This document shows positions 24,984-35,370 of a stretch of DNA of 64,000 nucleotides, piece after piece. This stretch comes from Todiramphus chloris collaris (Eukaryota > Chordata > Aves > Coraciiformes > Alcedinidae), in contig JANVCC010000125.1 in NCBI GenBank assembly GCA_025345505.1, positions 2,172,910-2,236,909 on the forward strand. Reading direction: 5' to 3'. A program made the position numbers and the translations under genes. Below the pieces are notes generated by a model that saw only the letters and a list, made by a program, of their open reading frames with translations, was not told the DNA's origin and made no database searches. How positions within the stretch are numbered: position 1 is the first letter of the stretch; every line of letters starts with the position of its first letter.

Positions 24984-25151
24984 ATATAATCATTAAGGTT
25001 GGAAATTACCTTGAAAATCATCAAGTCCAACCATCTACTAAATATTCTCAGGACCACTAAACCATGTCCTGCAGTGCCACATCCAGATGTTTTGTGAGCC
25101 CCTCCAGGGATGGCGATTCCACCCCCTCCCTGGGCAGCCTGTTCCAAGGCC
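24984..25151 (-). mobile_element. CR1 LINE fragment abutting another CR1
   Basis: Second minus-strand CR1, of the same subfamily as the copy at 11446. It has the 3' end ATAATCATTAAGGTTGG, ATCATCAAGTCCAACC, CATGTCCTGCAGTGCCACAT and CTCCCTGGGCAGCCTGTTCC. It is truncated 5' at about 25151. Its 3' end lies against the 5' side of the first fragment, consistent with insertion of one copy into the other. Confidence 0.92.
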
Positions 25152-28100
25152 AAGAAAACCATACTCCAAACCTGGATCTGCCCTGGCCATGCAAACACGG
25201 TACTGGAGGTAGGCAAGCAGCATCACTTTTTTATAGCTGCCTGCACATCCTTACGTGCCTGAGGCAATTCTGTACCTCATCAGTACAAGACGACGTTCCG
25301 AGGTGAGAAAGCAGAGCTAGGCAGGCTGTTGCTGCCTCCCTTCCGTTGCACCGCATCTTTTATTTATATATATTAATAAACTCGATTTGTAACAGCACAC
25401 ATCCCAAAATTCAGGGACAAGAAGAAAAAATACAAACGTGCAACTGTAAATGCTGCAACTTTTCCCAAAGTGTGCAAGTAAATCCAGATTGCTTCCATGT
25501 GCCGACGAGGAGGAGAAGCTCCGACACAACACATCCAACTGGATTTGGGTTTGGTTTCTCAGAAATAAACACCACGTTACCACACCAGATTTCAAACAAA
25601 GATGATGCCATGTATTTTAACCAGATGAAATGCTGCTCAACCACTAGTTAAAAGAACATGTAATTAAAATTTTAAGGCAAGATGGCACGAGGAGAAAAAA
25701 ACTTATCTACCCAAGGTTCTCTGCGTGAACCTTGCACCTTGCTAACACTTTAACTAAGGCAACAGATTCAGGGCTCCCATTCTAGCAAAGCTATTTAACT
25801 TTCACAGCTTGTTTTCCCTTTCCTCATCATAACCCTATGTCCTTCATCACACCTTATATTCTAAATATAAACAATGTAATTACTGAAGAAAAATTACAGT
25901 GCACGTAAGAGGCTTTTGCAGGTATTTACAAGCAAGTTAAGTAGGAGACGGAGTTGGGGTGGAAACACACGGTCAAGCCTGGCTCTGAATGACAGGCTGA
26001 CCTTGGGAAGCTGCAAAACAAAGACAATACCCTCACACCCCTCACCTGATTTGGCATTTCTTTTTAATATTGAGATTTGCTCTGATCTGAGTGGGGTCTG
26101 GACCAGACTATGGCACAGGTCCAGTCCGGCTCCACTGGATTGATCCCATACTGTGCTCTTTAGTGGTTTCCAACTGCTTTGAAACTTCATTTACTCACAA
26201 TAGTCCTTTCAACAAAACCAAAACCAACCCACACAAAGTATCACAATAAATTAAATTTACAATAAACGTGGAAGGCAAAACAAGATGTGATTTCACAACT
26301 GAAAAATACCTATTAACATTTTAACGCGTGGCGTTTTTTGTTTGTCTTTATTCCTGTCAATATTTGTTCCACAATACGCAGCAAGAGTGCTAAATGAAAA
26401 ATGTTGTCTTGTAGTCACATAGAAGTACAAATACTGAAAAAAGTGTTTCCATGTGCCACTCAAAACAAACTTCAGATCCCAATCAGAACTATACAGACCC
26501 CCCCACACCATCCCAGATCATTACGTGGCTATCCAATTTTACTCCAGTTGTGTATTTCCAGCCTTTTGGGACAAAGCAGAAACATCTGCCTTTATTTCAG
26601 CTGCCAATCGAACAGTAGTTTTAAGATAAATCACCCACTGTGAATAATTAATACCACTTTCTAAGTTAAATTTGTGGTTATGAAGTCATTATTTATTTTC
26701 ACTGATGATCACTCTGTTTTGCCTTCTCACATTTATTCACGTAACTCTGGAGTAAAAGGAAACCTCGTCAGATAATTGGCAAATTCTGCTTAGAATTGAG
26801 CAGTCGATTCATAAAGAGTTTTGGGTTTTAAAGTATCTACCTGAAGAGGTGTATGCATCAAAGGGCATTCTGCAATGGGGTTTCATATGCATGGATTATA
26901 AAGTACTCCAGCAGTGAAAGGTCTGGAGGTTGTTACGCTGAAGCCCAGAGAGAAGGGCATCGGTCATAGGACACAAATTTTAATGAGGATTCCATAAAGG
27001 CTTGGGAGAGAGACAAAAGAGATTCCGCTTCCTTAGCAAACTATTTCCTCTCCCTTTTTGGGAACAGAGGATCTGAGTCTGCAATTCTCAGAGCAATCAA
27101 AGCAGTCTTCCTACCATTCAAATCGCTAAGGCTACAGAAAACTATCCGCGTTTCTCCCTGGGTCTGTTTTCTGTCGGATTGGTTTGTCTGGGAAGAGGCA
27201 AAGCTGGAACAAATTAGGCAGTAAATGCACACGAAGTAGTTGAGGAAATAATTTGGAGGAAGACTTGGCAGCAAGGGGAGAAAACCATCTTCAGAGAGAT
27301 CAAGTCCTTAATTTGACTTACCCAGCAGCTATACAAGCACTAGCACCAAAACCCAGGAGTGCAAAACCAGAAAGAGAGGAATGTGCAAATACTCCCTTGG
27401 AGCAGCTCTCACATCTCGGGTCAATTAAAAATCCTCCTCAAACCACACTTTAGGAGAAATAAGGAAAATGATGGGCTGAGAGATCAGGAGAACACCAGGA
27501 ATTTGGCATCCCATCTGATGTTCCTCTGAGCCTTGACATTGAACTGGGCTTGGAATAAACAGAGAATAGAATTGTGGATGCTCTATCTGCAATTAAAAAG
27601 AAAAGTATCTTCCCAGAGGTCGTTTCTTGCACTTCCAGGGTAAGGACGGAAACATTGCCATGATTTTGGGAAGTCTTCACACGCAGAAGGACATAAGCCT
27701 AACGCCACCTCATTGCCAAGCCAGTGGCAGCTAAAGGGACTAACAAAAAAAAAAAGATGAAGATGCTGAAGAGCCAAATTACAAGCCAAAAGAACTACCC
27801 TGACACACTGATGTGTAAATAAAGACACTGGAAGTAATTCCGTGTAGAAAAAAACATTTGCTTTGCTTATTAATCAGGGGTATTGCCAGAAGCAAAACAG
27901 AGTCCCATAGTGTTCGTCTAATTTCAAAACTGATGTGAAAGTCACACGTTATTAAACCCTGACTAGAAGACACTGTCCTGACCAATCATTTTCTGAGCTT
28001 TATTCACCATCACTCAGTCCTGGTGCATTCTGAGACAGAATCATGAGTCATTCATTGGTTAAACCGGGAGGCTGCGAGACTGAGCTTCCCACTATATTAC

Positions 28101-29813
28101 TGTCTTATTTTGTAGCCCGAGGCAAAGTAATGATCTTTTCTCAGTCTGTCTATATGTAATATGCATATTATACTTCTCACAGGGATATGACTCGCTGGCT
28201 GATAAGAAACATTGCAGTGTTCTCAGAAAAACAGCGTCATAAATTCACAAGAGGTAAGCAACACAGCGAAAACAACTGTCTTCTCCTGGCAGTGCAGTTG
28301 GACAATTTAGAAGTTACAACTTTTCACCTAGAGATAAACCATTCTCCAGTATCAGGCTCTCCAAGGCTTGTGGTTTGGGATTTTTATTTTTTTCATTTAA
28401 ATAATTACAAAATCAGCTTCCCAAGTCAGCTCCCAGCCTTATAAACATGTCGGCCAGAAGAGAAAAGTCAGAAGTTCATCCTGCCCTTAGAGAAAAATAC
28501 CCATTTGACTGTTTCAGGACTTCTAATCCGGAGCCAGAAGGAATGCAGAGTTCTTCCACATCATTCCACTAACCCTGAGAGAGAACACGAATGGGAAGAC
28601 TTGGGCGCCTGAAGCTCTGTCAGCTCAGGAGGACAACACAAGCCAAGAGAAATGGAGATGCTGGAGAGCGTACTGGCACAAGCTGAGCTGGGAGGAGGAC
28701 TTCAGGGAAGGAACCAGGCAGAATGCTGCAGACAGGATTTGCTTCTGCAGTTAAGCATACTTGCTCATTTATTTTATTAAAATGCCACTGGAGCCTCGTT
28801 CAGCACTGCAGTTGCAGAGCCTGACAACGGTATGTTCCTTCAGCTATGCGTAGTCTGAAAGAGGAATTTTGCACTCTTTTCTTCTGGGAACTAGTTAGAA
28901 ACTTGAGCTATCAAAGAGGCTGTGTACACACTCCTGTTTCTAGGTGGTATTCCACTTTGTTCTTAGATGCAACGCATGACGTCCAAATTAGACATCTTCA
29001 GAGGCTTTGGCTGCTCCACATCACACCTACATCCTCCTTCCACGTTTCGAAACATCAGTTTGGATTATTCATTGTGCTGTTCCTAGCCCCAGAGTTACTG
29101 GGTGAAAAGGCAAAGTGATTTCCCCAGGAACAGACGGATTATTTTGGAAGTGGCATGCACTGGTTGAGGTATTCCTCTCAGAAGCACCAAGGAATGTTTT
29201 GGAAGGAGCTTTTTTTGGCCTCCTGTAAAGCAATTTGGCAGAAATACGGATTTTCTGGATGATGTCTTGGCTTATTTATCTGTGTTTACGTTGAACATAA
29301 CACAGAAAAGTTTTGTGCATTAACAAAACAAATACATTATTCTATGTAGTTACTTTGACCTCTGTATGGAACAAGCTTGTAGGTGTATTTATGCAGCAAA
29401 CAAATTCTGTCTGAGGGCAGGCAATGGTAAGAGTACCTTTTATCACGTACTATCTGCATTTCTGGCATGTGAACAGCACACAAGTTTGAATCTCAGAGAG
29501 GAAGATTTTACACTGAGACCTGGCCATTTAATTGGCAGCAAAATTTCCAGAAGTGTTTTTACCCTTAAGTATCCTGAGCTAGATTTGTTAAGAGGGATTG
29601 CACCGGATGCCAAACGCTGAAATGTTATCTAGAAAGAGCTGCAGTCAGACAAGGCTCCTTAGAGCTGTTAATTCATATAGAGCTTGAACAGCACCCAACG
29701 ACAAGCAGGCAATCACAGCAAAAACAGGGCTTAAGACTTGATTCAGGAGAGCTTTAAGAAGACAGTGAACCAAGTCAGTAGTTACACTTATCATACACCA
29801 GCAGCAAGTCACT

Positions 29814-30262
29814 CGTTGCACGTAGCACATCCCCTCGACAACGAGGGCTGGAATCCTAAGCCACCCTAGCTTTGCATTACAGGTACAGCACTGGCATGGG
29901 CAAGGCTCCTGAAAGGATGGGACAATCAGGATGCCAGCCACTGCTTCAAGCTTTATTTGCAAAGGCATTCACGACGTCGCTGCCGACAAACGACTGCTGC
30001 TCCAGAGAGAGCAAAACCCCGAGACCCAGCGCTTTGTGTTCGTTTGCGCTGGGTCTAGAGCAAGGGCTTGGTGTATACACTGAACTGAAGGGACAGATTA
30101 GCTCAAGTAGATGAACTCGACTCTCCAGCTACTGCTCTGTACCAGCCAGAAAAGTGCAGTTGCAGTTCTGAGACTCTCCGATGTTTTGCGCCGGTCTCCA
30201 AGCATCTCTCAAAGCGAGTCACTCTTCCTCCAATAACAACTCCTGATATTTCAGTTGCTGCG
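29814..30262. other. CpG-dense patch
   Basis: I count 19 CpG dinucleotides in 449 bp, nine of them within about 80 bp at 29971-30049. Ordinary stretches of the window carry roughly 9-12 per kilobase. The patch includes the palindrome CGACGTCG near 29972, which contains an ACGTC half of a CRE-type site, and the hairpin at 30022-30056. This fits a sequence kept unmethylated in the germ line, such as a small promoter or enhancer, but no TATA box or transcript evidence is visible. Confidence 0.6.
30022..30056. repeat. Perfect 11-bp inverted repeat (hairpin) with 13-nt loop
   Basis: AGACCCAGCGC at 30022-30032 pairs perfectly with GCGCTGGGTCT at 30046-30056 around a 13-base loop. The stem is GC-rich and stable. 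There is no T-run behind it on the plus strand that would suggest a terminator, and a stem of this length is too short for a typical microRNA precursor. Confidence 0.95.
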
Positions 30263-33200
30263 AGGAGATCTAAACCAAGACTCTTAAACCAGAACTTTAG
30301 CTGTGTCAGGAATCATTCATCCTTTTGTACAGTTAACCAAGGGCCAAATATATTTTGTGATGAGGAATTGTAAATGAAAGGATTTTTGGGGCCATGGAGC
30401 ATGCCAGGGGCATGGCTACAGAAGGTAGCACAGGTAGATGAGGTCACACCTAGGGCACATTTCCCTATTTCATAGGATTAGCCAAGTTTCAAAGCAGAGG
30501 CAATCAGAAAGTAAAACTCCAAACATGAGTGTAAGAAGAAAAAAAAATTGCCCTTGTTTAAGAAACAAATCAAGGAAAGCATACACACGTCTCAGCTACA
30601 GCACAACGGAGAATGGACAAAACCTCTCTCACATTAGATGTTTTCAGAGAACAGTAATTACAGGCGAGTATTTTTGTCTTCACTGCAGATACAGCTTTGA
30701 CATTTCCACTCTCTCATGGAAACGAGGTATTTAGTGCAAATACGAAGCCAGGAAAAGGCAACTGTCAGTTGCTGCATGTTCATTGAATCTATGTCAATAA
30801 AGGCCAGCACGTCTACTTCGCCGTTATTGTTAACCTATCTCTGCACAGGGGAAAGATCCAGGGGGGGATTTAATGAAAACCAAGTGTTTTCAGTAACTGA
30901 GCAAAATTACAGTAAAGTTGAATGTCAATAGATACCAAAATTTACCAGTCTTCAACTTCATGACAATGAAAACCAACCAAGTGGAAGCGTTAGCCCATCA
31001 CACTCCCAGAGAGCTGCCTTTGTTTTTCCTAATCAAAGCCACCAAGGGTAAACAACACAAAAAATTTCTTTGTTTCTCCCAAGAATACTTGGCTAATAAA
31101 GTCAATTAGGTAGTATGTGAATAGCTAACTATAAAAAAAGCAGCTACAAAAAAGAAACCACCACCCACAACAAAACAACAACAATTATGCAGTCTAGCAG
31201 GTACCAAAAGAAACAATAACCATCTTCAATTCTTTCTTTTTTGAAAGAAATCTTTGTGCTACCATCAAAATCCCAGGAATTTCCCATTCTCACAACACAG
31301 TCAATCCATCACTGATGTTCATGAAGCTTCTCTTTCATCAGCAGTTTATATATATGCATAATGAAGTCAGAAACTCAGAACAGAGTCCTCTATCCCATAT
31401 ACTACGTGCAGATCTTGCATATGAAGAACAACATCACAGGTCAGCACTAAGCCCCAGGCACAGTCTTCCTTTTTCCAATTCATGCATATTCCAAGATAAT
31501 AAGCGAATAAAAGAAAATAATATCCTGGCAACAGAGGATCCAAAGCTATGAAGAGCAAATACCAACAGAGGTTTCAAGAGCTGGAGCAGGGACAGGCCAA
31601 GCCCTGCTCTGATGCTGAATAGCATCAGGACAGCTTCTGACGGCCCCTTTTTAGGACACCCTCTTCCACATGAAGACTGGCTGTTGACGTAGCTTTCCTC
31701 CTGGATAACTGAGCCTCTCTCACCACCTATCACCCCTGCTCCTCATGGCCTTCCTCAGACCTGCTGCTGTGTTTCATATGATGGGAAGCTAAATTAAGGG
31801 AGAAGCTGGGCTGCCTCCTGCCCTCCTCTTCTGCTCACCCCTGGCTCCTCAGCTCATGAGCCAGCTCCTCCTTTGCCCCAAGCCTCCCTGTCCCCGTTAC
31901 AAGGCAGGCTGATTCAGCCTTCTACCCTCTCACACACACAAAAACAAGTACTTTTTGTTTTCCCTGCCATTTTAGTGAGCTGAATTGAGTCACTGTGCCG
32001 TGAAGTGACAGAGTCAGAAACACACGTGTTTCTTTCACATCAGAGTGAGAGATGAGAGGTAACGGGACGAAGCAACATCTGTTGGTATTGATAGGAACAA
32101 GTCATTAACGTCCTGTCTTTCCATAAAGCCATACCCACCCTTTCTCTGCCATTCCTTTCAGCCAATGTCCATTCACTTATATGTCACTCAGTTACAAAAG
32201 GAAATTATTGCAGAATTGAGATCTCTTCAGTTTTTCCAGTGGGGTTTTTTTTGGCAATCCTTCAGTTTTCTGGTTTATTTATGTACGGGTTCCTGAGGAC
32301 AGGAGCTGCCTAGTGAGGTGTGCTACCCTGTGCTGCTGCCTGGCCCAATTCTAGCAGATGGAACAACAGTCAGAACCACAGAGATGGACACAGCCTGTGG
32401 AGAAAGCCTGGAAAAGATGGGTGTTAAAAAACATTTTAGGTAGGCAGAAAGACTACAATTAAAATAATTCACTGCTACGAAGGAACTTGATTTAAAAGGT
32501 ATGTGATAAAGGACTCCATGCATCAGGAGGTAAGAACAACCACCAGCAGCAAGACCTCAAAGACATTCTTAGAGAAGCACAATTAATTTCATTACAACTC
32601 GAGGACAAAGTGTACCTATCAGTGTATTATTTTACTCGTACTTTTCCTATGCTACCTAAATGTTTGGTGAATAAAAAGGGCCATATAGCAGCTTATTATC
32701 ACTAAACTATGATGACAGTGCCTGTGTCTTCCCAAGCAGCACAAAACTCTAGACTCCCATCCTCTGCAAAATCTTTTCATTTTTATAAGCCATCTGTCAA
32801 CAGGCCATTTCTTCTCTGCTTTTCCTTTCATCATACAGCCCTAATTTTCTCAATATGGCAATTAATCTCTTTTCCCCCTGATTTTTTAATGAAGTTATTA
32901 GAAAACTCTCTGAAGCTTCCACATTGTACACTCAGCTAATATATGCAGCCTTGTATTCCTATAATTATCCCTTTTTTCCCCCCTCCTTTCTCTCTTCCTT
33001 TTACATATCAACTACCATGCTCTGTTTCAATAGGACCACATGATCTTTTTGTGCTTGCTGAGTACCTATCCAGTGTGCTGCGAGCTGTCCTGCAGCAGAT
33101 ATAATCACCACCACTCACAATTCTGCTCCTCCAATTACCAACAGACATCTCCAGGCTCTTTTTTCTTTGGCAAACTCTATGATATTATGGCTTCCGTTCA

Positions 33201-33773
33201 GTAGGCTGCTCAGAAAATGAATGGTGTCGATGTCAGGCGGAACAGGGTGTGCTTCAGATTCTCCACTATTTCAGCAGATTGCCTTTTTGCTTGCATTTAG
33301 TCTTATCCTCTTTAATAGAAAAAAAAAAAAAAAAGGCCACAAAACTTTCCTAGAATGAAATGATGAATACATACTGAGACAGTCTCTGGGAAAATAAAAT
33401 CATTCACTTAAGGAGAAGCAGAACGTTTAATGTGATTGGATACATCAGCCTTCCCCGAGTATTCATTTCATGCACAAAATCCTTTTGATGCTTTCTACCT
33501 TTAGTGTCACAATAAAGAAATCTTCTTATTACTGAGGAACGATAAGAGAGTAAACAGCAGCTGTGTGATAGCACTGATGTAGCAGAACATATCCCCGCGA
33601 GGATTCTTGACCTTTCAGCCTCAGTTTTCAATGCTGCAGCTAAAAATATCTTTTCTCCACCGACAAACATTACAGCTACACGCTGCAGAATAGCAATGAG
33701 GAGCTTTATGCTCTAATGGCTTTACTATAAATAGAATCTCTTCAATGCTAAAAGCTCTTCATTAAAAGGATTA

Positions 33774-34748
33774 GCGACTACAACGTGCAACAGGAACGAC
33801 CGATACCAAACCTCGGGCTTTGCAGCACAAACCCCTTTTCATTTGACTAGATTTAAGATTTCCAAAGTAAATGTGGAATTTGGTGAGTAAAGCAGGAGGA
33901 GGAAGAACTCCCTCCTCCCCGTGCAACCTTCTGGAGAGATGTCTTTGATATAAAATTAACAGTTTGAGGAATCCGTTTCCTCGTATGCTCGTTTTCTCCG
34001 GTTCAATGCCAAATTGACCGTATAACGCGATGTCAAAACGAAGCACAAAGTCACAACAAAATCTGCTGTCAGTACCTGAGCGTAACAAACAATCGGTTAT
34101 CAGTTTATGACGGAGGCAAACTCTCCCAAGGCTCAGCTGCACTGCAGCAAGAGTCCCTCTCGGTGACCGAACCAGGGGGGTGGGAAAGGCAGGAACGAGG
34201 AGGAGACAGGCAGGATGGGAACCCTACTTACCTTTTCAAGAGAGACAATAAAGCCAGTGTTAGGAAAGAACTCTGAGATAAGCTGGCAAATACACTATCA
34301 GACCGACGGCTCACAAATACTACGCCATGGGGAAAAAGAGTGGAGACAAGATGTAAATTAAAGCAGAAATTAGGCGCATCGTTTAAGAAATGACTTATCC
34401 TATCACAGCAGCAGTGAAAGGCTCCTTAGGAACTCAGAAACTTTGAGGAAGAAGATAAATATCACCTGCCAAACACGAGATAAACTGACCATCTGCAAAT
34501 ATCCCAAATAACAAGCTTGTCGAGTACTCTGGTAAGAAAAACGTGCCTGAAGCACTTCAAGATTTTTAATCGTCGCTGATAAAAATCATGATGCATGTGG
34601 AGTCGATCAGCGAAACGCAATCGACTCCAGGTCCGATTGTGGTGGAAGACACAGAGTAATCCTACACATCTACCATGAAAATGTTTCATCCTCAGATGCA
34701 GTTTACTCGCTCCCATCTCGGGCTGCACTACTCAGCTATCTTTCAACG
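33774..34748. other. CpG-retaining segment of about 1 kb
   Basis: I count 38 CpG dinucleotides in about 975 bp although base composition is only moderately GC. For comparison I count 12 CpG in 23041-24000 and 9 in 48001-49000. It does not reach classical CpG-island GC content. A perfect AAG|GTAAGT donor on the minus strand (34232/34231) lies within it. Its role, perhaps a promoter, an enhancer or the first exon of an unannotated transcript, is inference. Confidence 0.6.
34232..34282 (-). other. Possible 51-nt minus-strand exon with a perfect splice donor
   Basis: The minus strand reads ...TTTGCCAG | 17 open codons (LISEFFPNTGFIVSLEK) | GTAAGTAGG. The donor AAG|GTAAGT matches consensus at all nine positions, while the acceptor pyrimidine tract is poor. 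About two perfect donors are expected by chance in 64 kb counting both strands, so the match alone is not significant. Start and end phases are both 0. Confidence 0.13.
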
Positions 34749-35137
34749 ACCCTTGCCTACACTTGGCAGCTCTTACAATTAGCTTTATAAATGGGCTAGT
34801 AACGTGTTCTAAGCACTAGCCAGCCCTGGACCCACACAAGCAACGACTTCAACCTCTACCAGAAGGGCATTCTTGGTATATATGTGGAAATGTTAATCCA
34901 AAATGCCCTACAACACCCCACTAAAATAGCAAAAAAAAAAAAGAAATTAAGTTAAAAATTAGAGATGTGCTGAAAGAGCAGAGGGTAAATCCAGCCTTCA
35001 AACCACTGAGGTCACAAAAGAAAGGATCCTCCGTCTGTGGATCCACTTTCTGGTTTTAATTGATGAAACAGTGCATCACCTGACTGCCCATCAATTCATT
35101 CCACTCATGGTCCTCTGCCTTTCCTTCTTCGTTTGGC

Positions 35138-35370
35138 TTTTCCTTTTCCTTTGTTGTTTTTTTGTTTGGGGTTTTTTGTTTGTTTGGTTTTTTATTCTGC
35201 ACCTAGATTTTTTGCTTTGGCATTTTTAAGGTGTTTGAATGAAAGCAGATGTAGCAAAGTAAATCGATTTTGGGGTTTGGGGGGGTTTTTTTGTTTGTTT
35301 GGGGTTTTTTTGCTTTTTTTATGTTGTTTGGGGGTTTTTAGTTTGTTTTGTTTGTTGTTTTTTTTTAATG
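35138..35370 (+). repeat. TTTG/TTTGG-rich low-complexity tract
   Basis: A T- and G-only stretch built of GTTT, GGTTTTTT and GGGGTTT units occupies 35138-35200 and 35265-35370, with runs of 4, 7, 4 and 5 G at 35272, 35279, 35301 and 35330. The complementary strand is AC-rich. The open frame running through it encodes only Phe/Leu/Gly/Val-rich low-complexity peptide and is not a gene. Confidence 0.9.

Larger units (their letters stand above)
25152..35137. other. Unique sequence, gene-poor, with two CpG-dense patches
   Basis: Nearly 10 kb without a recognised interspersed repeat or confident gene. It contains CpG-dense patches at 29814-30262 and 33774-34748, an A16 run at 33319-33334, and numerous chance open frames on both strands (for example 29645-29968 minus and 33771-34142 minus) that lack recognisable domains. 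A plus-strand interval at 28183-28253 has a good acceptor, an open frame and an AGAG|GTAAGC donor, but stands alone. Confidence 0.5.

Noticed and set aside
25970-26040. Resemblance to the MIR SINE (GCTGACCTTGGGAAGCTGC)
   Set aside because: Only one short block fits; the other MIR landmarks are missing.
28183-28253. Plus-strand exon-like interval with acceptor, open frame and AGAG|GTAAGC donor
   Set aside because: Isolated, with no compatible neighbour on the plus strand; useful as an indicator of the chance background for such signals.
33771-34142. 123-codon minus-strand open frame
   Set aside because: No recognisable domain, and composition fits chance inside a CpG-rich stretch depleted of stop codons.
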